A DNA stretch of 63,090 bases from Bacteroidia bacterium (GCA_022842625.1 JALHPG010000008.1:1-63090); one strand, 5' to 3'; shown: positions 45,901-53,986, numbered from the stretch's first letter. The notes: generated by a model not told the origin, from the sequence alone. Translations and numbers: made by a program.

Positions 45901-47740
45901 ATTCAATTCCGGATTTAACGACCGATTGCTTTGTTTTAATTACTTTATTAATGGTGTTTCTAAGTTCAAAAACAAATTCAGGGCGGGTTATTCTTAAAAT
46001 ATTAAGGCTTGCTTTACCCGGCGGATGAATAAGGTAAGGAGAAATCGGACCTCTGAATTCAAGAATCTCCATTTCTTTATTAACAACGGCACAGGCAGGC
46101 ATATAATTAGAAAGCAGAAATGAGTCGATCACATTTTCTATTCCCGATGGATTCCCATTAATATTTTTAGAAATAGTATTTATTCTTTTATTTTCAGAAC
46201 TTACTCTTGGCAAATAAGAAGGAAGTTCTAATATTTTTCGTTTGCCTGAATTTTCTTTTCTGATATAGATCTTAAATTTACTATTGAGTTTTGAAAATAT
46301 TGTTGAAGGTGTACCAACTGTTTCTGCATTTCCTAGCATTAAATAGCCTTTTTCATTTAAGGCAAAATGTAAAATATTAAATACTTTTTTTTGAGTGGAC
46401 GAATTAAAATAGATCAATAAATTTCTACAACTAATAAAATCCATTCGCGAAAAGGGGGGATCTTTTAAAATATTATGAGGAGCAAATACACACATTTCAC
46501 GGATTTCTTTAATGATCTGATAATTTTCTCCGTTCTTAATAAAAAAACGTTCTAATTGCCTTTTTGAAACTGATTTTACGTCATTCAGAGAATAATCTCC
46601 TAATCGTGCATGATTAATAACTTGTTCGCTTAGATCTGTAGCAAATATTTGTACAGGAATTATTTTTGCCTTGTCATTCTGAAGTTCAGTAACAAGCATG
46701 GCAATAGAGTATGCTTCTTGCCCTGTTGAACAAGCCGGCACCCATATTCGTAAAGTATCAAAAGGTGTTTTACTTTTTAGAAGGCGAGGTAGAAGTGTTG
46801 TTTTTAAAAACTTAAATGTTTCTGTATCCCTAAAAAACCCGGTAACATTAATAAGTAGGTCTTTGTAAAGTAATTTTAATTCACTATTTTTTTTATGTAA
46901 AAGTTTTAAATATTCATTTTGATCTTTTACTCCACATTGAATAATTCTGTGATTCAATCGGCGTTCAATAGTAGCTATTTTATAATTATTAAAATCAACT
47001 CCCGTCTCTTTAAGCAGAAGTTCAAAAATTGGATCCAATAATGATGTAGTATTTTCAGGTTTAATTGCTTTTTTATTTTTTAAAATACCATGCTTTAATC
47101 CGTTTTTACTTAAGCGTACTATTTCTTGTGCAATTTTTTTTGGAGATAAAACATGATCTACTGCCCCGGAGGAAATGGCTGCTTTTGGCATACTGCTAAT
47201 TTGTGCTGATCCATCCTGTGCAAATGTTAGACCTCCAGCATCTTTAATTGCTTTAATGCCAATTTTTCCATCACTGGCATATCCCGAAAGTATTATACCT
47301 ATAACGTTCTCTTTGTGTGTTTGAGCAAGTGAAGCAAATAATACATCTATAGAAATAACTGAACTGTTTTTTGGACGAGTAAATAGTTTTATATGACCAT
47401 CTAAAACTTTAATTATTTTATTATGTGGAATTACGTATACATTATTAGGAGACATCTGTTCCATGTCCTCAATTTCCTGTACTTTCATTTTGGTCACTTT
47501 AGCTAAAATGGCAGGAAGCGTACTCTTATGATCAGGGTTTAGGTGTTGCACATAAATATAGGCCATGCCTGTATCTGCCGGTAAATTTCGCAGTAATAGA
47601 CTTACAGCTTCTAATCCCCCGGCGGAGGCACCAATTGCAACAATAGGAAAATCTTCTTCCTTTTTTAGAACATTATTAGCAGAGGGAGCTTTTTTAGCTA
47701 ATGCTTTTTTATTACTATTGGCCATTCTAGATTTTATCAT
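42929..47740 (-). CDS. CheB-CheR-PAS-histidine kinase-receiver fusion protein
   Basis: 1603 residues, no membrane helix. Order: CheB methylesterase (about 30-210) with catalytic S39 in GASAGG, the HLNPDH His and the SDGKIG Asp; CheR methyltransferase (about 235-500; IERRLNHRI, NVTGFFRD, WVPACSTGQEAYSIA); a coiled coil (EELQAANEEIVSSNEEFQTLNEEL type); PAS; three copies of the 21-residue repeat; two more PAS domains with PAC; HisKA with H1240 in MSHEIRTPMN; HATPase; receiver with D1529. CheB/CheR-PAS-kinase fusions are known in stress signalling and act without classical chemoreceptors. A regulon site is not evident in the 160 bp upstream; it may be read through from the gene cluster starting at 51797. 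Confidence 0.9.
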   Translation of the reverse strand: MIKSRMANSNKKALAKKAPSANNVLKKEEDFPIVAIGASAGGLEAVSLLLRNLPADTGMAYIYVQHLNPDHKSTLPAILAKVTKMKVQEIEDMEQMSPNNVYVIPHNKIIKVLDGHIKLFTRPKNSSVISIDVLFASLAQTHKENVIGIILSGYASDGKIGIKAIKDAGGLTFAQDGSAQISSMPKAAISSGAVDHVLSPKKIAQEIVRLSKNGLKHGILKNKKAIKPENTTSLLDPIFELLLKETGVDFNNYKIATIERRLNHRIIQCGVKDQNEYLKLLHKKNSELKLLYKDLLINVTGFFRDTETFKFLKTTLLPRLLKSKTPFDTLRIWVPACSTGQEAYSIAMLVTELQNDKAKIIPVQIFATDLSEQVINHARLGDYSLNDVKSVSKRQLERFFIKNGENYQIIKEIREMCVFAPHNILKDPPFSRMDFISCRNLLIYFNSSTQKKVFNILHFALNEKGYLMLGNAETVGTPSTIFSKLNSKFKIYIRKENSGKRKILELPSYLPRVSSENKRINTISKNINGNPSGIENVIDSFLLSNYMPACAVVNKEMEILEFRGPISPYLIHPPGKASLNILRITRPEFVFELRNTINKVIKTKQSVVKSGIEFTIGGITQMISLEVCPLEIERNEPILLIVFKLQEQFENIHNDPSDSKTTLKDKKIQSLLDEMNATRSEMKMIIESQESTYEELQAANEEIVSSNEEFQTLNEELETSKEEIQATNEELLSSNNELQLRNDLLTESQEYTEAIISTIHEPMLVLNKDFTVKSANQSFYKKFHVKETQTEKISFFDLGNKQWNTPKLKKFLNDVLLKNFIFENFEITHTFPGIGEKIMLLNAHLIVQKANSEKLILLAIADVTEVRKLALELLSNENAKELSILNKELAFQNSEKEKRANELVVANKELVFQMSEKEKRAEELVIANKELAFQNIEKEKHVAELKIAKYARSLIEASLDPLVTISLKGKITDVNEASLKVTGIKREKIIGSDFSDYFTDPKMANIGYQQVFEKGFVADYPLTIKHKNGTLTDVLYNASLYKDDYGNVLGVFAAARDVTEQKMIEANLEKSLKEVSDYKFALDEFSIVAITDEKGIIKHANDNFCKISKYTRKELIGKDHRIVNSRYHSKEFMRELWDTITSGKVWRGELKNKAKDGTFYWVQTTIVPFLNNEGKPYQYVAVRTDITDQKRNAAELTEAKVFAELATEFAEEAKLKAENATRIAEEAMKAKQQFLSNMSHEIRTPMNAIIGFTKVVLKTDLSEKQKEYISAIKVSGDNLIVLINDILDLAKVDAGKMTFEKSPFSLKNSVAAMLQLFETKIQEKNLVFVKEYDNSLPEMVIGDSVRLNQIILNLLSNAIKFTTTGKISVSVRLLNEDNDQVSIEFSVSDTGIGIQESDVENIFENFQQATSSTARLYGGTGLGLAIVKQLVEAQGGSISLKSKIGEGSTFIFRLNFQKTNIKAELDEETLEINPEIKNIKVLVVEDMALNQLLMKTLLDDFGFERDIASNGKIAIEKMKTKSYDIILMDLQMPEMNGFEATDYIRNTLKSKVPIIALTADVTTVDVEKCKAIGMNDYIAKPIDEKLLYTKIVSLVLKSEPKQK
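44912..45100 (-). repeat. 63-bp coiled-coil repeat, three copies
   Basis: Encodes ELSILNKELAFQNSEKEKRA-type units three times between two PAS domains. The same 21-residue unit is expanded in 48331-51195 and in the phosphatase. Confidence 0.85.
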
Positions 47741-47899
47741 GTGTCTTTAGCGTAAACATGAAAAAATCTTGTTGATTAAAAGAAAAAACAAAATATTATT
47801 TACTACTTGTAAGGTAACATATTATTTCAATAAACAAAGTGAATTAAATCATAGTTAATGTAAAAAAAAGGTTCATACCGTATATAAACATATAAGACA

Positions 47900-48334
47900 T
47901 TACATCCTATCCATATACCAACTCAATTGTTTTTCCATTTTTTTGTACTTAAAGATAGTAGTGATGATCTTTTGCAAGCGCATAAAAGCTGTCTCACTTT
48001 TTACAACATAGTCAAAGGCTCTATGGTGCATGCAATTTACAGCTACATCTATCTTATCTTGAGAGGACAACATAATTACTGGAATATCTTGATTGTACTC
48101 CTTAATTTTATCTAATGTTTCGATTCCATTCATGGCAGTTTTATCGATACCATCTAATTGATAGTCTAGAATGATAACGTCCGGGTTATAAGATAATTTT
48201 TTTAAACATAGTTCACCGGTCGCAAAAGTTTCGATAACAAAATCAGCATGGTCAAGAAATTCAAGTTCGAGGGATTTTAAAAACACAGCATCATCATCCA
48301 CCAAAAAAAGTTTTATTTTTTCTTTATTCATCAT
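47900..48334 (-). CDS. Receiver-domain response regulator coupled to hybrid kinase
   Basis: 144 residues. Receiver with acidic residues in LVDDDAVFL, phosphoacceptor D57 in VIILDYQLDG, conserved Ser in IMLSSQD and Lys in VVKSE. The C-terminal 25 residues are helical and basic (MRLQKIITTIFKYKKMEKQL). ATG 48334 overlaps the kinase stop by 4 bases (ATGA), indicating translational coupling; ATG 48331 is an alternative. Related to the receivers at 52981-53475 and 53540-53956. Confidence 0.88.
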   Translation of the reverse strand: MMNKEKIKLFLVDDDAVFLKSLELEFLDHADFVIETFATGELCLKKLSYNPDVIILDYQLDGIDKTAMNGIETLDKIKEYNQDIPVIMLSSQDKIDVAVNCMHHRAFDYVVKSETAFMRLQKIITTIFKYKKMEKQLSWYMDRM

Positions 48335-51195
48335 TTCGTATTTTTAATTCTATTAAACTCTTCTTCTAATTCTGAGCAAGCTTGACCACAAACCTTTTCA
48401 AGACTAATAACTAATTCATGAATTTCATGTGTTTGTTTCTGCGTGCTTGCGTATTCCTGAATTTTTTTTGCGATGTTTTCAAAATCAGTACTTATTCCCA
48501 TAATGGAAAATGAAGGAATCATTTTGTGAACAGCTAAGTATACGGTATCCCAATCTTTTTCATGCATACTTTTTTTCATTGCATTTATTAGCGGAGGGGT
48601 TTGTTCTAAATAAAGCGATATCATTTCCATCATAAGAACTGGATTTGATTTAGTACGTTTCATTAAATAATTTAAATCTGTACACTTTAGTTTCTCATTT
48701 AAACTGTTCGCAATTTGGGGTTTTTCAGTCATGATCATTGGTTTTTTTACGAAGCTTATTATTTTACTATATAGCAATTTTTCATCTACAGGTTTTGCAA
48801 TATAATCGTTCATACCAACAGCCTTGCATTTTTCAAGATCTACAGTGGTTACATCGGCTGTTAATGCAATAATTGGAATTTTTGAATTCATCGTATTGCG
48901 AATATATTCCGTAGCTTCAAAACCATTCATTTCAGGCATTTGAAGATCCATTAATACGATATCAAAAGATTTATTTTTTAGTTTTTCAATTGCTATTTTT
49001 CCATTAGCGGCAATATCACGTTCAAATCCAAAATCATCTAAAAGTGTTTTCATTAATAATTGATTAAGGGCAATATCCTCAACCACTAATACTTTTATAT
49101 TTTTAATTTCGCTGTCTAATTCTATTATTCCTGTTTCTAATTCAGCAGATGCTTTTGTTTTCTGAAAAGGTAAAACAAAACTAAATGTAGACCCTTCGTC
49201 AACTATACTTTTCACGTTTAGACTTCCTCCCTGAGGTTCTACTAACTGTTTTACAATTGCAAGCCCTAATCCTGTGCCGCCAAATAGTCTTGAGGTACCA
49301 CTGGTTGCTTGCTGAAAATTTTCGAATATCTTTTCAATTTTGTTTTGAGCTATTCCTATGCCGGTATCAGAAACTTCAAAAACAATATTCGCTCTTTCAT
49401 CATCTTCATTAAGTAGTTTAACACTTACTGTAATTTTTCCGGTTGATGTAAACTTAACTGCGTTACTTACCAAATTTAAAATTATTTGATGCAGTCTCAC
49501 AGGGTCACCCACAAGTACTTCCGGAATATGGTCATCATATTCTTTCACTAAGATCAAATTCTTTTCCTGGATCTTCGTTTCAAATAAATGGAGCATTGCC
49601 GATACTGAAGACGCCATTTTAAATGGTGTCTTTTCAAAAGTCATTTTTCCAGCGTCTACCTTTGCAAGATCTAATATATCATTTATTAAAACGATCAATG
49701 CATCCCCACTAATTTTGATCGCCGATAAATATTCTTTTTGTTTTTCAGTTAGTTCGGTTTTTAATACCACTTTCGTAAATCCGATGATCGCATTCATAGG
49801 CGTACGAATTTCATGGCTCATATTAGATAAAAATTGTTGCTTCGCCTTTACTGCATCTTCTGCAATTCTTGTTGCATTTTCTGCTTTTACTTTTGCTTCC
49901 TCTGCAATACCTGTAGCTAACTCTGCAAAAACTTTAGCTTCAATTAATTCTTTTTCAATTCTTTTTTGCTCGGTAATAACCCTGGCAACTATTACAGCGC
50001 CTAAAATATTTCCTCTATCATCCTTATAAACAGAGCCGTTAAACAATACATCTGTTAATTCACCATCCTTTATCGTTAAGGGAAAATCGGCTACAAATCC
50101 TTTTTCAAAAACTTCCTGATAACACTCGCGTGCTTTTTTGGGTTCAGTAAAAAAGTCAAAAAAATCGGAGCCAATCAGTTTTTCACGGTTTTCTCCGGTA
50201 ACTCTTACAGAGGCCTGATTAGTATCTGTTATTTTTCCTTCTGGACTAATAGTAAATAGAGGGTCTCGGCTGGCTTCTATAAGGCTTAATGAATACTGTG
50301 AAGCTAATTTTGCAGAATAGCTTAAAGCTTCGAGTTCTTTATTTGCTATTTCCCGCTTTTCTTTTTCTTTATTTTGAAAATCCAGTTCAATATCCGCGAT
50401 CACTAATTCCGCAGCTCTTTTTTCCTTTTCACTTGTTTGAAAAATAAGTTCTTTATTTGCGAGAAATAATTCGGCAGCCCTTTTTTCTTTTTCCTCATTT
50501 TGAAAGGCTAATTCTTTATTCGCAATTATTAATTCCGCTGCCCGTTTCTCTTTTACACCATTTTGAAAGGCAAGTTCTTTATTTGCAATTCCTAATTCAG
50601 CCGCTCTTTTTTCTTTTTCTTCATTTTGAAAGGCAAGTTCTTTATTAGCTACAATAAGTTCAGCAGCACGTTTTTCTTTCTCGTTATTTTGAAAAGCTAA
50701 TTCAATATTTGCAATGCTTAATTCTGCTGCTCGTTTTTCTTTTTCTTTATTTTGAAAAACAAGTTCTTTATTCGCAATAATTAGCTCAGCTGCACGCTTG
50801 TCCTTTTCTTCGTTTTGAAAAAGCAGTTCTATATTTGCAATACTTAATTCAGCTGCTCGTTTTTCTTTCTCTTCATCCTGAAAAGCAAGTTCTTTGTTAG
50901 CAATTCCTAATTCAGCAGCTCTTTTTCCTTTTTCCTCATCTTGAAAAGCAAGTTCTTTATTTGCAATTCCTAATTCAGCCGCTCTTTTCCCTTTTTCTTT
51001 ATCCTGAAACACAAGTTGTTTATTTGCAATTCCCAATTCAACTGCACGTTTAACTTTTTCCTCCTTTTGGTAAGCAAGCTCATTATTTGCAGCTACTAAT
51101 TCCGCAACAAGCTTATCTTTCTGCTCGTTTTGAGAGGCAAGTTCCTTGCGAGCTGAAATTAACTCATCTTTTTCCGATATCTTCTTTTTTGCCAT
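48331..51195 (-). CDS. Soluble hybrid histidine kinase with 13-copy coiled-coil repeat, PAS, receiver and HPt
   Basis: 954 residues without signal peptide or membrane helix. Residues 11-283 are thirteen copies of a 21-residue, three-heptad repeat (ELGIANKELAFQDEEKEKRAA), predicted to be a coiled coil of roughly 40 nm. Then PAS/PAC (about 305-420), a short helix, HisKA with H461 (NMSHEIRTPMNA), HATPase (N box, GTGLGLAIVKQLVE), receiver with D750 (VLMDLQMPEMNG) and an HPt domain with H890 (AVHKMIPSF). All relay residues are present, so a full His-Asp-His relay is possible. It begins 35 bp after the AraC-type gene and overlaps the receiver gene downstream, making a regulator-kinase-receiver operon. 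Confidence 0.9.
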   Translation of the reverse strand: MAKKKISEKDELISARKELASQNEQKDKLVAELVAANNELAYQKEEKVKRAVELGIANKQLVFQDKEKGKRAAELGIANKELAFQDEEKGKRAAELGIANKELAFQDEEKEKRAAELSIANIELLFQNEEKDKRAAELIIANKELVFQNKEKEKRAAELSIANIELAFQNNEKEKRAAELIVANKELAFQNEEKEKRAAELGIANKELAFQNGVKEKRAAELIIANKELAFQNEEKEKRAAELFLANKELIFQTSEKEKRAAELVIADIELDFQNKEKEKREIANKELEALSYSAKLASQYSLSLIEASRDPLFTISPEGKITDTNQASVRVTGENREKLIGSDFFDFFTEPKKARECYQEVFEKGFVADFPLTIKDGELTDVLFNGSVYKDDRGNILGAVIVARVITEQKRIEKELIEAKVFAELATGIAEEAKVKAENATRIAEDAVKAKQQFLSNMSHEIRTPMNAIIGFTKVVLKTELTEKQKEYLSAIKISGDALIVLINDILDLAKVDAGKMTFEKTPFKMASSVSAMLHLFETKIQEKNLILVKEYDDHIPEVLVGDPVRLHQIILNLVSNAVKFTSTGKITVSVKLLNEDDERANIVFEVSDTGIGIAQNKIEKIFENFQQATSGTSRLFGGTGLGLAIVKQLVEPQGGSLNVKSIVDEGSTFSFVLPFQKTKASAELETGIIELDSEIKNIKVLVVEDIALNQLLMKTLLDDFGFERDIAANGKIAIEKLKNKSFDIVLMDLQMPEMNGFEATEYIRNTMNSKIPIIALTADVTTVDLEKCKAVGMNDYIAKPVDEKLLYSKIISFVKKPMIMTEKPQIANSLNEKLKCTDLNYLMKRTKSNPVLMMEMISLYLEQTPPLINAMKKSMHEKDWDTVYLAVHKMIPSFSIMGISTDFENIAKKIQEYASTQKQTHEIHELVISLEKVCGQACSELEEEFNRIKNTK
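50347..51165 (-). repeat. 63-bp coiled-coil repeat, thirteen copies
   Basis: Thirteen in-phase 63-bp units encoding residues 11-283 of the kinase. Units differ mainly at two positions of the AEL-xx-AN motif and in the NEE/DEE triplet, so codon drift has occurred after expansion. Confidence 0.9.
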
Positions 51196-51230
51196 ATAAT
51201 AAATGGTTAAGTCCTTTAAAGCAGACCATC

Positions 51231-51797
51231 CTACTTACCGATATCCTCTATCGGACTTCGTCTTTTATCTTTTAATTGTTTAAAATGAGAAGGCGAAAGA
51301 CCGGTGACTTTTTTAAATTGATTTGACAAATGAGCTACACTACTGTAATTCATTTTCCAGGCAATTTCAGTTATATTCAACTCCCCGTAAATGATCAATT
51401 CTTTGATGCGTTCAATTTTATGGGAAATTAGAAATTGCTCTATCGTTGTACCCTGAACTTCCGAAAATAAGTTTGCAAGGTATGTATAATCATGATTTAG
51501 TTTTTCGCTTAAATAATTTGAAAAATTTATTTTAATAATTTCATCCGAATGATGAACCATTTCAATAATAACATTTTTAATTTTTTCTATCAAAACAGCT
51601 CGCTTGTCATCCATTAATTCGAGACCTGAACTATGCAAAGCAGTTTTCAACAACTCTCGTTGATCTAAAGAAATAGTCTCCATGATCTCAACTTCGCCAA
51701 GATCAACAAGCATAAAATGTAAGCCAAGTTTTTTTAACTCTTCTTTTACAGCCATTTTACATCTGGCGCTTACCATATATTTTATGTAGAGTTTCAA
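51231..51797 (-). CDS. AraC-family regulator with N-terminal ferredoxin-like (HMA-like) domain
   Basis: 188 residues. Residues 1-65 have a beta-alpha-beta-beta-alpha-beta pattern (KLYIKYMV, CKMAVKEELKKLG, LHFMLVDLG, EVEIMET, QRELLKTALHSSG, LELMDDK) like a heavy-metal-associated domain, but retain only one Cys (C13) of the usual CxxC. Residues about 85-183 carry the two AraC helix-turn-helix motifs (YLANLFSEVQGTTIEQFLISHKIERIKELI; LTEIAWKMNYSSVAHLSNQFKKVTGLSPSHFK). The gene is behind a near-perfect copy of the regulon promoter (J), so autoregulation is expected, and it leads into the two kinases and a receiver. It is the best candidate for the protein that binds the 11 promoters. Binding is inferred, not shown. 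Confidence 0.88.
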   Translation of the reverse strand: MKLYIKYMVSARCKMAVKEELKKLGLHFMLVDLGEVEIMETISLDQRELLKTALHSSGLELMDDKRAVLIEKIKNVIIEMVHHSDEIIKINFSNYLSEKLNHDYTYLANLFSEVQGTTIEQFLISHKIERIKELIIYGELNITEIAWKMNYSSVAHLSNQFKKVTGLSPSHFKQLKDKRRSPIEDIGK

Positions 51798-51823
51798 ATA
51801 ATATTATAGTTAATAGATTTATA

Positions 51824-51890
51824 CAAAATTGGCTCACATTATGATGGAAAAGTTATATAACTAAGTAAAAAAGTTACATAATTCACACAT
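51824..51890 (-). promoter_or_regulatory. Stress-regulon promoter J (AraC regulator, probable autoregulation)
   Basis: Distal GTTACATAATTCACACAT (51873-51890), proximal GTTATAT (51852-51858, 21 bp), -7 CAATTTTG on the minus strand (51824-51831), spacing 49. The rest of the 290-bp gap to 52084 shows no gene. Confidence 0.75.
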
Positions 51891-52084
51891 TTTTATTTAA
51901 GCCAAGAACAAAAAAATTGGTTATTGAAGGTCTTAAGAGGTTTTGACCTGTTTGTGGATCAAAGTTTTACACTTTATTGTAAGGTAAACAAATATTTTCG
52001 GTTTACGATTTTTTATTGCATCAACTAATTATAAAAAAAGCCAAATCCAATAGTGAAAGCTGTTAACGGCTCAAAAAAACTCTT

Positions 52085-52768
52085 TTAACGACCTGATTTA
52101 ATCGATGTATGAATAGGCTTTGTTATCGTAACAAATTGACTTCTGGTGATAATGTTATAAATCATCACGCTAATTATCGCTGAAAAAAAGCACCAAACAG
52201 ATAAAACGGTATCATTAAAGGCAAATATTGATATCAAATACGAAACTAAAACAAAAACTCCCATAATGTTTACTTTTCTATTACTCGAAATAAAATGAGA
52301 AATAACTGTTGGAATTAAATAAAGTACACCGAAAATTTGTTTGGTTTGGTTTGGTAATTCTAAATCATAATGAATATGGTAAGGCGTAATAATTGAACTC
52401 GAATTATAAAAAAGAAAATATATGGTGGATAGTATTGAAAATATTATCCCAAACAACGATACTATACTTAAAATCTGTTTCCGCCTACGCTCTTTTTCAA
52501 TAAAATAAACTGATAAAGGAATCCATGCCGGCCAAATAAAGAGCGCTATCCATAAAAAAAAATTAGTCGCCAAGGGATTTAGATGATCGATATTAGAATT
52601 TAATAATGACATCCAAACAAAACCTTCTGAAAACTGTTGAACGGCAAAAACAAGTGGAATGACCGCGAACATTAATTGACCGGGTCCCTTCACTTTTTTT
52701 ACAGATGCAACACCGATAACTGTTAGCAAAGTACCGGCAACAAAACTAGCAGTTGTTGAAAAACACAT
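52085..52768 (-). CDS. DUF6629-type membrane protein
   Basis: 227 residues with about seven membrane helices and a short basic tail. The N-terminus MCFSTTASFVAGTLLTVIG and the following KGPGQLMFAVIPLVFAVQQFSEGFVW block fit the DUF6629 family, in which MCFSxxASF is conserved. Function unknown. Its upstream region has only a degenerate version of the regulon site (see 52812-52850), so its regulation is uncertain. Confidence 0.7.
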   Translation of the reverse strand: MCFSTTASFVAGTLLTVIGVASVKKVKGPGQLMFAVIPLVFAVQQFSEGFVWMSLLNSNIDHLNPLATNFFLWIALFIWPAWIPLSVYFIEKERRRKQILSIVSLFGIIFSILSTIYFLFYNSSSIITPYHIHYDLELPNQTKQIFGVLYLIPTVISHFISSNRKVNIMGVFVLVSYLISIFAFNDTVLSVWCFFSAIISVMIYNIITRSQFVTITKPIHTSIKSGR

Positions 52769-52811
52769 AAATTATTTTAATTAATTTAAAAAATAGTACT
52801 TTATAAATATG

Positions 52812-52850
52812 ATCTTATATGTCCTTAAAATGATCATTTAATTCACATTT
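52812..52850 (-). promoter_or_regulatory. Degenerate regulon-like site upstream of the DUF6629 gene
   Basis: ATCATTTAATTCACATTT (52833-52850) keeps ATTCACA but loses the final C of ATTCACAC and most of the GTTACAT half; the proximal half-site (ATCTTAT, 52812) is poor and no CAnnTTTG box sits at the right distance. Listed as a doubtful member only. Confidence 0.2.
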
Positions 52851-52980
52851 TATATAATAAAACTATTTGTTTATTCCATCGTTTAGGTTTAAACCGAATA
52901 AGCTAATATTTAATAATGGCAATATTAAAGGTTATTATACAAAATTAATTTAATGTTAAAAATGAAGAAACTTACAAAGT

Positions 52981-53475
52981 TCACTTATTCATCATATTAT
53001 ATCCAAATATTGCAAATATTCCCACGCCAACAAAAACGAGTAAAAACATAGCCATGTATCTAGATATGCCAAACTCCTTAACTAAAAGCTTAATAGGTGC
53101 CGTGATTATATTATTTACAAGTTTACTTATCATTGTTAAAGACCCATAACCTTTTAAAATATAATCTTTTGCCCCTGCTCTAAACGTCTCTATTGAAACA
53201 GCGATATCTTCATTACTAGATAACATAATAACTTCGGTTTTTGGATTTTTTTCCTTGATCAATTTTAGAATTTCCAAACCATTTTTACCTTCCATATTAT
53301 AATCTAAGATCACAATATGAGTATCTTCATTTACATTAGCCAAACAACTTTCTCCATCATAAAAAATTGATATTTCTAAACTAACACCAAACTTATTTTT
53401 TAAATAATTTTTAAGATCTGCCACTAGCAATTTATTGTCGTCAACAATAAATAAATTTATTCCTTGAGTTTCCAT
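52981..53475 (-). CDS. Receiver domain with C-terminal membrane anchor
   Basis: 164 residues. A complete receiver (FIVDDNKLL; D58 in IVILDYNMEGKNG; MLSSNED; KDYILK) is followed by an amphipathic stretch and one hydrophobic helix (about 140-161, MAMFLLVFVGVGIFAIFGY). A response regulator attached to the membrane by its C-terminus is unusual. It is a close paralogue of 53540-53956, which lacks the helix; the two share the METQ start. Lies 64 bp downstream of its paralogue and is probably co-transcribed from promoter K. Confidence 0.85.
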   Translation of the reverse strand: METQGINLFIVDDNKLLVADLKNYLKNKFGVSLEISIFYDGESCLANVNEDTHIVILDYNMEGKNGLEILKLIKEKNPKTEVIMLSSNEDIAVSIETFRAGAKDYILKGYGSLTMISKLVNNIITAPIKLLVKEFGISRYMAMFLLVFVGVGIFAIFGYNMMNK

Positions 53476-53539
53476 ATTGTTGTTTTTTGTTTTTTTATAA
53501 GTATTTACAAATCAAATTTGATTCAATTAATTAAACCAA

Positions 53540-53956
53540 TTATCTAAAAAAGCCTTTTACGATAACATTTATAGGTCTTGCAACAATGTTATATACGAGT
53601 TTAACGATCTCTCTTGATGAATTATATCCGTTTTTTACAATATAGTCTTTAGCGCCTGCCCTAAAAGTATCTATTGCAACAACAATATCTTCATTGCTTG
53701 ACAGCATAATCACTTCTGTTTTTGGATTAATTTTTTTTATTGACCTTAAGATCTCTAAGCCATTTTTTCCTTCTAAAAAATAATCCAAAATAACAACATG
53801 TGTATCTGCATTTAATTCAGCTAAACAGCTTTCTCCATCATAAAAGGTTGATATATTTAAACTATTTTCAAATATAATTTGTAAATGGTTTTTAAGGTCG
53901 GCCACTAATAATTTATTATCATCAACAATAAATAGATTTGTTACTTGAGTTTCCAT
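53540..53956 (-). CDS. Stand-alone receiver-domain response regulator
   Basis: 138 residues. METQVTNLFIVDDNKLLVADLK, phosphoacceptor in VVILDYFLEGKNGLEIL, MLSSNED and KDYIVK identify a receiver; the C-terminal 25 residues (IVKLVYNIVARPINVIVKGF) are amphipathic and match the membrane-proximal segment of its paralogue but stop before the hydrophobic helix. Tandem duplication is evident from side-by-side identity. First gene of the promoter-K unit, leader about 24 bases. Confidence 0.88.
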   Translation of the reverse strand: METQVTNLFIVDDNKLLVADLKNHLQIIFENSLNISTFYDGESCLAELNADTHVVILDYFLEGKNGLEILRSIKKINPKTEVIMLSSNEDIVVAIDTFRAGAKDYIVKNGYNSSREIVKLVYNIVARPINVIVKGFFR

Positions 53957-53986
53957 ACGATCCTTTCATTAATAAATAATATACTA

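Noticed and set aside
50347..51165. CRISPR-like regular DNA repeats
   Set aside because: The 63-bp units are in-frame codons of a coiled coil with synonymous drift and no unique spacers.
52812..52850. Twelfth regulon site upstream of the DUF6629 gene
   Set aside because: Keeps only part of ATTCACAC, lacks a good second half-site and a -7 element at the fixed distance; not counted.
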